Shown: piece by piece, positions 31,752 to 42,000 of the stretch
How the letters are laid out: every line of letters begins with the position of its first letter
Position numbering within the stretch: the stretch's first letter is position 1
From: Rubrivivax sp.
GTDB taxonomy: Bacteria > Pseudomonadota > Gammaproteobacteria > Burkholderiales > Burkholderiaceae_C
Length of the DNA: 64,000 nt
NCBI GenBank assembly: GCA_016719535.1
Contig: JADJYX010000022.1
Location: 124,001-188,000, forward strand
Reading direction: 5' to 3'
Position numbers and translations under genes: made by a program
Notes under the pieces: generated by a model
Told to the model about the DNA's origin: nothing
Database searches by the model: none
The model's input: the letters and a program-made list of their open reading frames with translations, nothing else

Positions 31752-32864
31752 TCAGGCGGCGCCGAGGTGCCTGACCAGCCCCTGGCGCGGCGTGGCCAGG
31801 CTGCCGGGATGGGCGGCCACGAAGTCCAGCATGCGCTCGATGCAGCCCAGCGCCTGGCCGCGCACCGGCTCGGGCACGGTGATCTCGCCGGCACCCCGCT
31901 GCAGGCAGGCCAGCACGCCCTGCAGCGCATTCATTGCCATCCAGGGGCAGCTCGCGCAGCTCTTGCAGGTGGCGCTCTTGCCGGCGGTGGGCGCCTCGAT
32001 CAGCAGCTTGCCCGGCGCCAGCTGGCGCATGCGGTGCAGGATGCCCTTGTCGGTGGCGACGATGTAGGTGGGGGCGTTGCCCTTGACCACGGCGTTGAGC
32101 AGCTGGCTGGTGCTGCCCACCACGTCGGCCTGGTCGACCACGGGCTTGGGGCTTTCCGGGTGCACCAGCACCGGCGCCTCGGGGTGCTGCTGGCGCAGCA
32201 GTTCCAGTTCCAGCCCCTTGAATTCGTCGTGCACGATGCAGGCGCCGTTCCACAACAGCAGGTCGGCGCCGGTCTGTTCCTGGATCCAGCGGCCCAGGTG
32301 CTTGTCGGGCGCCCACAGGATCTTCTGTCCCTGGTCCTTCAGGTGCTGGACGATGGCCAGCGCGCACGAACTCGTCACCATCCAGTCGGCGCGTGCCTTC
32401 ACCGCCGCGCTGGTATTGGCATAGACAACGACCTGGCGGTCGGGGTGGGCATCGCAGAAGGGCGCGAATTCCTCGATCGGGCAGCCCAGGTCCAGCGAGC
32501 AGGTGGCGTCCAGGTCGGGCATCAGCACGCGCTTCTCGGGCGACAGGATCTTCGCCGTCTCGCCCATGAAGCGCACGCCGGCGACGATCAGCGTCCTGGC
32601 GGCATGGTCGCGGCCGAAGCGCGCCATCTCCAGCGAATCGGCGACGCAGCCGCCGGTCTCCAGCGCCAGGTCCTGCAGGTCACCGTCGACGTAGTAGTGC
32701 GCCACCAGCACCGCGTCTTCGCTCTTCAGCAGGCGGGCGATGTGCGCCTTGTGGTCGGCCTTCTGAGCCGGCGTCAGCGCCGCGGGCACCTTGGCCCAGG
32801 CGTGCGCGGTGCAGCTGGCGCCGCTGGCGTCCTGCCGGGTGTAGTCGTAGAGGGCTTCGGACAT
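31752..32864 (-). CDS. nadA: Quinolinate synthase
   Basis: [4Fe-4S] enzyme that condenses iminoaspartate with dihydroxyacetone phosphate to quinolinate; works with NadB. The 370-residue protein has the three cluster cysteine regions: CSLDLGCP, VTSSCALA, and TCKSCASCPWMAMN. The motif VAHYYVDGDLQDLA near residue 54 and HPESPKPVVDQADVVGST are family hallmarks. The ATG at 32864 (MSEALYDY) is chosen over an upstream in-frame start. nadC is not in the window. Confidence 0.96.
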   Translation of the reverse strand: MSEALYDYTRQDASGASCTAHAWAKVPAALTPAQKADHKAHIARLLKSEDAVLVAHYYVDGDLQDLALETGGCVADSLEMARFGRDHAARTLIVAGVRFMGETAKILSPEKRVLMPDLDATCSLDLGCPIEEFAPFCDAHPDRQVVVYANTSAAVKARADWMVTSSCALAIVQHLKDQGQKILWAPDKHLGRWIQEQTGADLLLWNGACIVHDEFKGLELELLRQQHPEAPVLVHPESPKPVVDQADVVGSTSQLLNAVVKGNAPTYIVATDKGILHRMRQLAPGKLLIEAPTAGKSATCKSCASCPWMAMNALQGVLACLQRGAGEITVPEPVRGQALGCIERMLDFVAAHPGSLATPRQGLVRHLGAA

Positions 32865-32943
32865 GTTCTTCGCGAAGGGCGATGGAAGTCTGCACATCGT
32901 ACTCCCGGGCCCGAGCGACGAAGCCCGCCGCAGCGAGGTCACC

Positions 32944-33384
32944 TCACTCGTTGATCACCATGCCATAGACATCGCGCTCGAACTGCTCTCCTTCCTCGTC
33001 GGGGAAGTCGGTGCCGTCAAGGTTGTCGGCCCAATGCACCAGTTCGTGCAGGAGCGTTACGCCGACCAGATAGACATTCTTGTCCCACTTGGTCTTGCGC
33101 AGGCCACCCCCCGACTCGAACTCCTTCACGATGCGGGTGTGGATGTTGATGACGTTGGGCTCCTTTGCCCCATTGAACAGTCCGATGGCATCGTCGATCT
33201 CGCGGATCACGATCGAGGGCTGATTGCCCCAGGCCAGCGCGCGCTTGAGCGTAGCGCGATCGATCTGCCCGTACTTCGCGAAGGCGGCGACGATGGGTTT
33301 GACGTCCACGACCTTGGGCAGCGCATAGCGCACGTATTTCGTGAACTTTGGATAGGTCACCTGGTCGGTCTTGGTCATGATCAT
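32944..33384 (-). CDS. HExxH zinc metallopeptidase-like protein, candidate toxin
   Basis: A 146-residue protein with a zincin motif HELVH at 113-117 (VTLLHELVHWADNLDG) followed by EEGEQFERDVYG (130-141), where an acidic residue could be the third zinc ligand. The pattern resembles the metallopeptidase toxin domains (Tox-MPTase group) of polymorphic and contact-dependent systems, but here it stands alone, with no signal peptide or delivery domain. GAGGA lies about 8 bases before the ATG at 33384; a second ATG is two codons later. Visibly lower GC than neighbours. Paired with the signal-peptide protein 56 bases upstream. A non-toxin peptidase is possible. Confidence 0.78.
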   Translation of the reverse strand: MIMTKTDQVTYPKFTKYVRYALPKVVDVKPIVAAFAKYGQIDRATLKRALAWGNQPSIVIREIDDAIGLFNGAKEPNVINIHTRIVKEFESGGGLRKTKWDKNVYLVGVTLLHELVHWADNLDGTDFPDEEGEQFERDVYGMVINE

Positions 33385-33440
33385 GGCGCTGTCCTCGCTG
33401 GAACTGCAGGAGTGTCTGATGGCGTGGGGTCAGGGGCGCG

Positions 33441-33884
33441 TCAACGCTCGGCGAGCTCCAATTCGTCCAGCTTCCAGCTGCCGTCAACCTTGATGAATTG
33501 AGCAGTGCCCAGCACGCCCTCGGGCAAGAACTCGAATACCAGCGTCGCACGGCCGGCATCGACCGAGAAGCGCTTGATCACGAGTGAGTTTCGGTCGGCA
33601 GCGCTGGCGAGCTCGGTCGGCTTGCCGGCCGCGAGCACGCCTGCCAGGTCCAGCGCCTGCGCGGACTGATTGACGACCTTCAGCGGAATGCGCTGCGGGC
33701 GCACGTCGAAGTGGTAGTAGGCGCTCAAAGACGGATGGTTCAGCAGCAACGAGATCACCTTGCGGATTTCGGCGGCATCGAGTGGGGCAGCAGTGGCGGA
33801 CATGACGATGACTCCGGCGATGAAGGCGGGAAGGGCACGGCTCGCGAGGCGGGCCAGACGGAGAAGCAATCGGGATGGGTTCAT
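33441..33884 (-). CDS. Secreted protein, candidate immunity partner of the metallopeptidase
   Basis: A 147-residue protein of no family I recognise. A clear signal peptide occupies about residues 1-33 (ARLASRALPAFIAGVIVMSATAA), so the mature part is periplasmic or secreted. The mature protein is a mixed helix/strand domain with YYHFDVRPQRIPLKVV and a C-terminal strand pattern (TAQFIKVDGSWKLDELELAE) reminiscent of NTF2-like or lipoprotein folds. The ATG at 33884 is chosen over a TTG nine codons upstream. It is 5' of the metallopeptidase gene on the same strand, the usual place for a protective partner made first, but that role is inference. Confidence 0.72.
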   Translation of the reverse strand: MNPSRLLLRLARLASRALPAFIAGVIVMSATAAPLDAAEIRKVISLLLNHPSLSAYYHFDVRPQRIPLKVVNQSAQALDLAGVLAAGKPTELASAADRNSLVIKRFSVDAGRATLVFEFLPEGVLGTAQFIKVDGSWKLDELELAER

Positions 33885-34022
33885 GGGCGTTGAGTCATTG
33901 AACAGCGGCAAGTGCGTCCTGACAACCCCCCCGAGACTGAGACGGCACTATTCACCCATTGGCGAGCGGCGGGCGCGATGGCGCCTCTGGTTGGGGTGCG
34001 GCCGCTCGCCTACAGTGCGAAC

Positions 34023-35252
34023 ATGGTCCCGATGGCTGCACCCGTCCCGCTGCGTGCCGATGCCGCCACCATCGGCGTGGTGAGCGTGGCGCATGGCATG
34101 TCGCACTTCTGCCAGCTGATCGTGCCGCCGCTGTTCCCGTGGATCGGCGCCGGCTTCGGCCTGTCCAATATGCAGCTGGGCCTGCTGATGTCGGTGTTCT
34201 TCATCGTCAGCTTCGCCGGCCAGGCGGCAGCGGGCTTCGTCGTCGACCGCTTCGGCGCCGCGCGCGTGCTCCATGGCGGGCTGGCCCTGCTGGCGGTGGC
34301 GGCGCTGGGCCTGGCGGCCAGCCCCGGCTACGGCGTGATGTTCGTCTTCATGGCACTGGCCGGTCTGGGCAACTGCGTCTTTCACCCGGTGGATTTCTCG
34401 ATTCTCAATGCCCGCGTCAGTGCACCACGGCTGGGCCATGCCTATGCGGCGCATGGCATCAGCGGCAACGTGGGCTGGGCGCTGGCGCCGGTGTTCGTGG
34501 TCGGCATCACCAGCGCCACCGGGTCGTGGCGCATGGCGCTGGCCGCGGTGTCGCTGGTGGTGCTGGCGGTGCTGGCACTGGTGTGGCTGCAGCGGGGAAA
34601 CCTGGAGGTGGCGCAGCCCCGCAAGGCCGGGAGCGCGAACGATCATGGGGTGGCCGACGCCGGTTTTGCCTTCCTGCGCCTGCCGGCGGTGTGGGCCTGC
34701 TTCGTCTTCTTCATGGTCTTCGCGCTGGCGCTGGGCGGCGTGCAGAGCTTCGCGCCGGCAGCGGCCGGCCAGCTGCACGACGTGCCAGCCGCGCAGGTGG
34801 CGATCTGCCTGTCGATCTACATGGTGGCCGCCGGCGCCGGCATGGTGCTGGGCGGCCACCTGGTCAGCGACCCGCAGCGCAGCGTGCGCGTGGCCGCCGC
34901 CGGCTTCGGCGTCGCCGCCGTGGTGGCGCTGATGCTGGGCCTGGGCGACTGGTCGCCGTGGGTGGTGCTGGCGCTGTTCGCGGCGATGGGCTTCGGCGCC
35001 GGCATCGCCGGGCCGTCGCGCGACCTGCTCGTCAAGCAGGCCACGCCGGCTGGCGCCACCGGGCGCGTCTACGGTGTCGTCTACTCGGGCCTGGACGTGG
35101 GCATGACGATGGCCCCGCTGGCCTTCGGAGCGATGATGGACGCCGGCCAGTTCCGCGGCGTGTGGGTCGGCATCGCGCTGCTGCTGGGCCTGCTGATCCT
35201 GACGGCGGTGAACGTGCGGCGCAAGGCGCGGCCGGTGGCGGCGTTGGCGTGA
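34023..35252 (+). CDS. MFS transporter
   Basis: Twelve-helix major facilitator of 409 residues. GFVVDRFGAARV after TM2 is the family A-motif. The sequence GISGNVGWALAPVFVV and the pseudo-symmetric half starting near residue 215 suit a drug/H+ antiporter, close to the fosmidomycin-resistance type. The ATG at 34023 starts just before TM1; a later ATG at 34032 is possible. It is divergent from the secreted-partner gene (138 bases) and ends 51 bases before the ThDP enzyme, with which it could share a transcript. Confidence 0.85.
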   Translation: MVPMAAPVPLRADAATIGVVSVAHGMSHFCQLIVPPLFPWIGAGFGLSNMQLGLLMSVFFIVSFAGQAAAGFVVDRFGAARVLHGGLALLAVAALGLAASPGYGVMFVFMALAGLGNCVFHPVDFSILNARVSAPRLGHAYAAHGISGNVGWALAPVFVVGITSATGSWRMALAAVSLVVLAVLALVWLQRGNLEVAQPRKAGSANDHGVADAGFAFLRLPAVWACFVFFMVFALALGGVQSFAPAAAGQLHDVPAAQVAICLSIYMVAAGAGMVLGGHLVSDPQRSVRVAAAGFGVAAVVALMLGLGDWSPWVVLALFAAMGFGAGIAGPSRDLLVKQATPAGATGRVYGVVYSGLDVGMTMAPLAFGAMMDAGQFRGVWVGIALLLGLLILTAVNVRRKARPVAALA

Positions 35253-35303
35253 GGTCGGCGTTCCCGATAATGCAGGCCATACCCACCCCCGAGAGTCTGC
35301 TGC

Positions 35304-37022
35304 ATGACATCCCCAGGCGCCCGCATCGCCGGCCATGCCCTCGTCGAAGCCCTGGTCGCCCAGGGCGTGGACACCGCCTTCGGCGTGCCCGGCGAGAGCT
35401 ACCTGGCCGTGCTCGACGGCTTCCACGAGCACCGTGACCGCATCCGCTTCATCGCCTGCCGGCAGGAGGGTGGCGCCGCCTTCATGGCCGAGGCGCAGGG
35501 CAAGCTGAGCGGTCGCCCCGGCGTGTGCTTCGTGACGCGCGGACCCGGCGCCACCAATGCCAGCATCGGCGTGCACACCGCCTTCCAGGACAGCACGCCG
35601 ATGGTGCTGTTCGTCGGCCAGGTGGCCAGCGACCAGCGCGACCGCGAGGCTTTCCAGGAACTGGACTACCGCCAGTTCTTCGGCCCCGGCACGCTGGGCA
35701 TGGCCAAGTGGGTGGCCGAGATCCAGGACCCGCATCGTGTGCCCGAGTACGTCGCGCGCGCCTTCCGCACCGCGATGCAGGGCCGCCCGGGCCCGGTGGT
35801 GCTGTCGCTGCCCGAGGATATGCTGACGCAGACGACCAGCGCCCCGGTGCTGCCGCGCGTCGAGCCCGTGCAGGCCTGGCCGGCGCCGGGTTCACTGCGC
35901 GAGGTGCGGGCCATGCTGCTGGCGGCCGAGCGACCCTTCGTGATCGCCGGCGGCAGCGGCTGGGACGCCGAAGCCTGCGCTGCGCTGCAGCGCTTCGCCG
36001 ACAACTGGCAACTGCCGGTGGGTTGCGCCTTCCGCTTCCAGGACACCTTCGACAACCGGCATCCGAACTACGCCGGCGACGTCGGCATCGCGCCCAATCC
36101 GAAGCTGGCGGCGCGCATCCGCGAGGCCGACCTGGTGATCGCCATCGGCCCGCGCCTGGGCGAGATGACGACCGGCGGCTATACGCTGCTGCAGGCGCCG
36201 CGGCCGCAGCAGAAGCTGATCCACATCCACGCCGGCGCCGAGGAACTCGGCCGCGTCTATGCCGCCGATCTGCTGCTGCAGGCCTCGATGGCCTGCGCCG
36301 CCAAGGCGCTGGAATCGCTGACCGCACCGCCCACGCTGCCCTGGGGCGAGCGCACCGCTGCGGCGCATGCCGATTACCTGGCCAATTTCGAAGCGCAGGC
36401 GGTCGAACCGCTGGACATGGCGGTGGTCGTCAAGACCATCACCCGGCTGGCGCCCGCCGATACCGTCTATACCAACGGCGCCGGCAACTTTGCCGGCTGG
36501 ATGCACCGCTACATCCCGTACCCGGGGCTGCAGCACCACGGCCGCACGCAGCTGGCGCCGACCTCGGGTGCGATGGGCTATGGCGTGCCGGCCGCGGTGG
36601 GCGCGGCGCTGCTGTACCCCGAGCGCACCGTGGTCAATATCGCCGGCGACGGCGACTTCCTGATGACCGGGCAGGAACTGGTCACCGCCACGGGCTATGG
36701 CGCCGGCCGGGGCCGGGGCAAGTTGATCAGCATCGTTGTCGACAACGGCAGCTACGGCACCATCCGCATGCACCAGGAACGCGAATACCCGGGGCGCGTC
36801 AGCGGCAGCGACCTCTTCAACCCCGATTTCGCCGCGCTCGCGCGCGCCTACGGCTGGAATGCCGAGTTTCTCGACCGCACGGCCGATTTCGAGGCGGCCT
36901 TCGCACGCGCGCTGGCAGCGGACAAGCCGACGCTGCTGCACCTCGAGCTCGATGCCGACGTCAGCACCACGCGCACGACGCTGAGCGCGATCCGCGCCGC
37001 GGCGCAGGCGAAGCCAGGCTGA
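35304..37022 (+). CDS. ThDP-dependent enzyme, acetolactate synthase large-subunit-like
   Basis: A 572-residue thiamine-diphosphate enzyme with the three-domain architecture. The catalytic Glu55 is in ACRQEGGAAF; the C-terminal ThDP motif runs from GDGDFLMTG to VDNGSYGT. Unlike ilvB it lies alone without an ilvH small subunit. Similar stand-alone ALS-like proteins include benzoylformate decarboxylase, glyoxylate carboligase and oxalyl-CoA decarboxylase relatives; the substrate cannot be assigned. The neighbouring EamA transporter and Lrp regulator suggest amino-acid or branched-acid metabolism, but this is weak. Confidence 0.85.
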   Translation: MTSPGARIAGHALVEALVAQGVDTAFGVPGESYLAVLDGFHEHRDRIRFIACRQEGGAAFMAEAQGKLSGRPGVCFVTRGPGATNASIGVHTAFQDSTPMVLFVGQVASDQRDREAFQELDYRQFFGPGTLGMAKWVAEIQDPHRVPEYVARAFRTAMQGRPGPVVLSLPEDMLTQTTSAPVLPRVEPVQAWPAPGSLREVRAMLLAAERPFVIAGGSGWDAEACAALQRFADNWQLPVGCAFRFQDTFDNRHPNYAGDVGIAPNPKLAARIREADLVIAIGPRLGEMTTGGYTLLQAPRPQQKLIHIHAGAEELGRVYAADLLLQASMACAAKALESLTAPPTLPWGERTAAAHADYLANFEAQAVEPLDMAVVVKTITRLAPADTVYTNGAGNFAGWMHRYIPYPGLQHHGRTQLAPTSGAMGYGVPAAVGAALLYPERTVVNIAGDGDFLMTGQELVTATGYGAGRGRGKLISIVVDNGSYGTIRMHQEREYPGRVSGSDLFNPDFAALARAYGWNAEFLDRTADFEAAFARALAADKPTLLHLELDADVSTTRTTLSAIRAAAQAKPG

Positions 37023-37949
37023 TCAGGCCGGCCGCCCGCGCAGCATCAGCACCACGCTGGCCGTCACCAGCGCGGCGGCCAGCCATTCGCCGGTGTGGAT
37101 GACCTCGCCGCCCAGCGTCACGCCCAGCAGCATGCCGATCACCGGGTTGACATAGGCATAGCTGGCCGATACCGCGGTGGGCGTGTGCTGCAGCAGCACC
37201 ATGAAGGCCGAGAAGGCGACCAGCGAGCCGGCGACCACCAGGTAGACCCAGCTCCAGAGCGCGCGCGGGTCGATCGGCCACGACGGCTGCTCACCCGCGG
37301 CCAGCGACATCACCAGCAGCACCACGCCGCCGGCCAGCATCTGGCTGGCATAGCCCATGGCACCGGGCGTGAGATCCAGCCGGCGGCCGCCGAGCGCGCG
37401 CGGCAGGCCGTGCCGCGTCCAGACGCTGCCGAGTTTCCAGGCCACCGAGGCACCCAGCACCGACAGCAGTCCGGCGGGCGCGGCCGAAAAGCCCTGTCCC
37501 GCGGCCAGCCCGAGCACGCCCACCAGGCCGAGCGCGATGCCGGCTGCCTCCAGCTTCGTCGGCCGCAGGCCGTAAGGCCACTCCATCGCCGCCTGCAGCG
37601 CGGGGCCGACGGCGATGAAGGCCACCACCAGGCCGGAGCTGACGCTGACCTCGGCCACCGCCGTCAGGCCATAGCCCAGGCCCAGCATCAGTGCGCCCAG
37701 GATGGTGGCGTTGATCCATTCGCGGCGGTCGGGCCAGCGTGCGCCGCGCCAGCGCATCCAGGCCGCCAGCAGCACGCCGGCGGCGATGAAGCGGGTGCCC
37801 ATCTGCCAGAAGGGCGGAAAGCTCACCAGCGCCCACTTGATCGCCAGGTAGGTGCTGCTCCAGATCAGCCAGACGGCGGCCAGGCAGGCCAGGATGAGCG
37901 GCGGCAGGCTGCGCGGCGGGGCAAGCAGGGGGCGGGCCAGGGTGGACAT
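37023..37949 (-). CDS. EamA/DMT family exporter, YedA-like
   Basis: A 308-residue inner-membrane permease with ten predicted helices in two EamA repeats. The first helix, ACLAAVWLIWSSTYLAIKWAL, has the family Trp-Ser-Ser-Thr pattern. The length matches E. coli YedA (306). EamA proteins export amino acids or other metabolites. It is divergent from an Lrp/AsnC regulator across about 103 bases, a classic arrangement for an exporter controlled by that regulator. Its stop abuts the stop of the ThDP gene with no gap. The ATG at 37949 gives a short cytoplasmic lead; an upstream start is unlikely. Confidence 0.88.
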   Translation of the reverse strand: MSTLARPLLAPPRSLPPLILACLAAVWLIWSSTYLAIKWALVSFPPFWQMGTRFIAAGVLLAAWMRWRGARWPDRREWINATILGALMLGLGYGLTAVAEVSVSSGLVVAFIAVGPALQAAMEWPYGLRPTKLEAAGIALGLVGVLGLAAGQGFSAAPAGLLSVLGASVAWKLGSVWTRHGLPRALGGRRLDLTPGAMGYASQMLAGGVVLLVMSLAAGEQPSWPIDPRALWSWVYLVVAGSLVAFSAFMVLLQHTPTAVSASYAYVNPVIGMLLGVTLGGEVIHTGEWLAAALVTASVVLMLRGRPA

Positions 37950-38052
37950 GGCCCATATGCTATGCAGGCTGGGTCCGAATTTCCATGCAAGCTGCAAGGC
38001 ACGACGGCGGATTCGCCTTGACCTTCATGGTTTTGATTGGCAAAGTCCTTCA
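37950..38052. promoter_or_regulatory. Divergent control region between the EamA exporter and Lrp genes
   Basis: This A/T-richer gap contains TTGACC at 38018-38023 reading toward the Lrp gene, with a weak -10 17 bases later, and repeated TGCA-centred words (near 37972 and 37985-37997) that could form operators. Lrp binding here is an inference from the layout. Confidence 0.4.
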
Positions 38053-38523
38053 ATGGCAAATGTGCCTGCACGCGATGCCCACGACACCCGCATCCTCGCC
38101 GAGTTGCAGGCCGACGCGCGGCTGACGATGGCCGAACTGGGCCGGCGCGTGCACCTCAGCCAGCCCGCCGTCACCGAGCGCGTGCGCAAGCTCGAGGCCG
38201 CCGGCGTCATCACCGGCTACCGTGCCACCGTCAACCTGGGCGCGCTGGGCTACGGCATCCGCGCGCTGGTGCGCGTGGGCCGCTGCGACCATGGCCGCAT
38301 GCTGCGTTTGATCGATGAGGTGGGCGAGATCGCCAGTGCCTGGAACATCACCGGCGAGGACAGCTGGATGTTCGAGATCGCCGTCGTCGACGTGGCCCAC
38401 CTCGACCGCGTCGTCACGCGGCTGTCGGAGCTGTCCGAAACCTCCACCTCCATCATCCTCAAGACCTTGCGCGAACACCGCGTGATGCTGCCACCCACCC
38501 CTGCCAACGGACCCTTGCCATGA
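38053..38523 (+). CDS. Lrp/AsnC family transcriptional regulator
   Basis: A 156-residue feast/famine regulator: an N-terminal winged helix-turn-helix (LAELQADARLTMAELGRRVHLSQPAVTERVRKLE region, about 13-47) and a C-terminal RAM ligand domain (about 65-140) with GEDSWMFEIAV. It is divergent from the EamA exporter, its likely target, and its stop overlaps the rraA ATG (ATGA). The ligand, an amino acid, is unknown. Confidence 0.93.
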   Translation: MANVPARDAHDTRILAELQADARLTMAELGRRVHLSQPAVTERVRKLEAAGVITGYRATVNLGALGYGIRALVRVGRCDHGRMLRLIDEVGEIASAWNITGEDSWMFEIAVVDVAHLDRVVTRLSELSETSTSIILKTLREHRVMLPPTPANGPLP

Positions 38524-39017
38524 CCACCCCCACCATCCCCACCTGCGACCTGTGCGACGCGCACAAGAACGACAGCGATGGCGCCTTTCGCGTGCTGCCG
38601 CCGGTCTTCCGCAGCTTCGGCGCGCGCGCGCGCTTTGCCGGCCCGGTGGCCACCGTCAAGTGCCACGAAGACAATTCGCTGGTCAAGGCCGCGCTCGACA
38701 CCCCCGGCCAGGGCCGCGTGCTGGTGGTCGACGGCGGGGGCTCGCTGCGCCGCGCGCTGGTCGGCGGCAACCTGGCCGCTGCGGCGGCGCGCAACGGCTG
38801 GGCCGGCATCGTCGTCGACGGCGCGGTGCGCGATGTCGCCGAACTGGCGGCCTGCGACGTCGGCATCCGCGCGCTGGCCCTGATGCCCCTGCCGACCGAC
38901 AAGCGCAACCAGGGCCAGGCCGAGGTACCCGTGGTCGTGCAGGGGGTGATCGTGCGCCCGGGCGAATGGCTGTACGCCGACGAGGACGGCATCGTCGTGC
39001 TGCCGCAACCGGCCTGA
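38520..39017 (+). CDS. rraA: RraA-like protein
   Basis: A 165-residue trimeric RraA-fold protein: GRVLVVDGGGSLRRALVGGNLA and GWAGIVVDGAVRDVAELA are the family signatures. In E. coli RraA inhibits RNase E; some relatives are HMG/4-carboxy-4-hydroxy-2-oxoadipate aldolases that use the Arg and Asp of this motif. The short C-terminal end favours the RraA subgroup. The ATGA overlap with the Lrp gene indicates translational coupling. Confidence 0.88.
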   Translation: MTTPTIPTCDLCDAHKNDSDGAFRVLPPVFRSFGARARFAGPVATVKCHEDNSLVKAALDTPGQGRVLVVDGGGSLRRALVGGNLAAAAARNGWAGIVVDGAVRDVAELAACDVGIRALALMPLPTDKRNQGQAEVPVVVQGVIVRPGEWLYADEDGIVVLPQPA

Positions 39018-39048
39018 GCAAGGGCCGGGGCAGCGCGCACGCTGCACT

Positions 39049-42000
39049 TCACGCCAGCGCGGCCAGCCTGTCGCAGAGCTGTCGGGCTTGCAGCTGCTGG
39101 CGCGGCAGCGGCAGTGTCGCCAGCATCGCGCGCGCGGCCTCGGCCAGCACGCGGGCGTCGGCGACGCGGCCGTCGACGGCCAGCCACTGTGCCAGTTCCT
39201 GCCGTGTGCGAGCGGCCTCGAAAGGTGCCCCCATGCCGTCGAAGGTGGCGAGCGCTGTGCGCAGCATGGCCTCGGCCGCCTGGGGGTCAGCGCCGCCCCG
39301 TTCGATGCGGGCCAGTACCCGTTCGCCCCAGCCGCGGCCGTACAGGTAGTTCGACGCGTGCGTGATGGCGATGCCTTCGCGCGCCGCCGCGCGGGCGGCG
39401 TCCGGCTCGCCGCGCAAGGCCAGCGCGTGCCCGCGGAAGCCGAGGAAAAGTCCCTGCATCTGCGGAATCCGAAACTGCTGTGCCTGCGGGATCGCCTCGT
39501 CCAGCCGCTGCAGGGCTTCGTCGGCGTCGCCGTGCTCGACCAGCGCCAGCGACAGGATGCCCAGCGTCGTCATGCGGTTGAGCGGGTCGACCGCCAGCTG
39601 CAGGCTGCGCCGGCATGACGCGATGGCCAGGGCCAGGTCGCCGGCCAGCGTGTGGATGAAGCCGGTCGTCCAGGCGGCGTAGCTGGCCAGCCGCCGGTCG
39701 CCCAGCGCTTCGGCCAGCGCCGCGGCTCGCGCCTGCATATCCAGCCCTTCTTCGAAGCGGCCACGGTAGGACAGGTTCAGGCCCAGGATCCAGCAGGCCT
39801 GGCCGGTCCACCAGCGCTCGGGACTGCCCTCGAGCAATCCGACCGCCCGCTCGCCGTGCGCGACCCCGAGCTCGGGCTGCGCCCAGAAGCATTCCAGGGA
39901 CAGCAGGAAGTGGGCCTTGCCCATCGTCGCCCGGTCATCGCAGGCGGTGGCTTCGTGCAGTGCGCGCTGTGCATCGGCCACCGCGCCGGCATGTTCGCCG
40001 AGGTAGCTGCGGGTGCTGCCCCGGCGCAGGTAGTAGGCGGCGGCAGTCAGCGGGTCGCCGGCGGCATCGATCTCGGCCTGCAGTGGCAGCAGCAGGGTCA
40101 TCAGCTCGCCGAAGCGGCCGACGAAGAACAGGCTGCGTGCGCGCTGCAACAGCAGCTCGCGGCGCACGCCGGCGGCCGACGGCGGCAGGCACGCTGCATG
40201 GGCCAGCGCCTGGTCGAGCAGGTCCAGCGACTGCCCATGCGCGCCTTCGTGTGCCGCGCGCCACGCCAGCCGCGACAGTTCGCCCGCCGCCTTGTCGTGG
40301 CGATCGGTCTGCGCATAGTGATGGGCCAGGCGGTCACGCAACGGCGACGCGCCGCCGCCGGCCAGCGATTCGATCGCCTCGGCCAGGCCCAGGTGCAGCG
40401 CCTGGCGGGTCGGCGGCAGCAGGCCGTCGAGCACCGCCTGGCGGGCGCGGGCGTGCAGCACGTCGAAGCTGTCGTCGACCAGGCGCGCCAGGTGGCGGCG
40501 CACCAGTTCCTCCAGCGCCTCGGCGGCGGCGGCTTCGGGCAGGCCGGCGGCGCGCTGCAGCACGGCAAACGGCGTCTCGCGGCCGGCCACCGCCAGCACC
40601 GCCAGCAGGCGTCGGGCGTCCGCGCCCAGGCGGTCGACCTGACCGGCGACGAGGTCGCGCACGCGCTCGGGCAGCGTCGCGCCGGCGCCAGCGGCAGGCG
40701 CCGGCGCGTCGATCGCCAGCGCGCGTACCGCCTCCACCACGACGAAGGGGTTGCCTTCGCTGGCGGCCCACACGCGGTCGGCCAGCCGCGCCGCGGCCTG
40801 CCCATCGCTGCCCGGCCGCGCCAGTGCGGCCACCAGGGTCGCGGTGTCCGCCCGTGACAGCGGCTGCAGCGTCAGGCGCCGCGGATTCCCCGGGGCTGCA
40901 TCCAGCGACAGCTCGCGCAGGGTCCGGCGCAGGCCGTCGGCCAGTGCCAGTTCTTCTTCACGCGCGCTGGCCAGGATCAGCAAGGGCCAATTCGTGGCGC
41001 GGCGCGACAGCGCGGCCAGCAGGCGCAGGCTGACGTCGTCGCACCAGTGCAGGTCCTCCAGCACCAGCAGCCAGGGGCCGCCTTCGCACAGCAGCGACCA
41101 GCTGCGCAGCACGGCATCGAACAGCCGCGCCTGCCGGGCGGGGCCCGCGCTGTCGGCATCGCGCCGGGGGGGGCTTGCGGCCAGCTCGGGCAGCAGGTCG
41201 GCCAGGTCGGCGCGGGCGGCCGGCCCGAGGGCATGCAGCAGTCCCGGGTCGGCCGCCACGCCGGCGGCACGCAGCACCTCCAGCCAGGGGGCGAAGGGGA
41301 TCAGCTGCTGGCTTTCGTGGCAGCGGCCGACGACCACGCCGATGCCCGCGGCCGCCGCACGCGCTGCCAGCTCGTCGGCCAGCCGCGTCTTGCCCAGGCC
41401 GGCCTCGCCAAGCAGCGCCAGCGTGGTGCCGCGGCCGGCCCGCGACTGCTCCAGCGCTTGCAGCAGGCGGGCCCACTCCGCGCTGCGGCCGACCAGCGGC
41501 GCCTCGTGCACCGCTGTTGGAAGGGCCGGCCGAGCCGGGCGACTGGCAGCCGCCCCATCGCTTGCCGGCAGCTGCTGGCGCAGCAGGTCGTTGTACAGCT
41601 GCCGTGTCGCCGGCTCGGGCTCGGCGCCCAGTTCGCGTTGCAGCACGTTGACGCACACCTGGTACTGCTGCAGCGCGGCTGCGCGCCGGCCCTGCGCCGC
41701 ATAGCACTGCATCAGCGCGCGGTGGCCGGCCTCGTGCAGCGGGTCGAGGTCGAGCAGCCGCAGGCCCGCCTGGATGGCGGTCTCGGCCGGCAGCGCCGGC
41801 GAGGGCAGCTGCAGCAGTCGCAGGTTGAGTTGCAGCGCGCGCTCGTTCAGGTGGCGGCGTTGCGCCTGCAGCCAGTCATCGAAGGCCGGCTCGGCGAGCG
41901 CCAGCCCGGCCAGCAGTTCACCGCGGCAGGCCGTCGCTGCCTCGACCAGCCGCGCCGGGTCGTCGACCACCGCGGCTGCCTCGACGAGCCTGGCGTCGAC

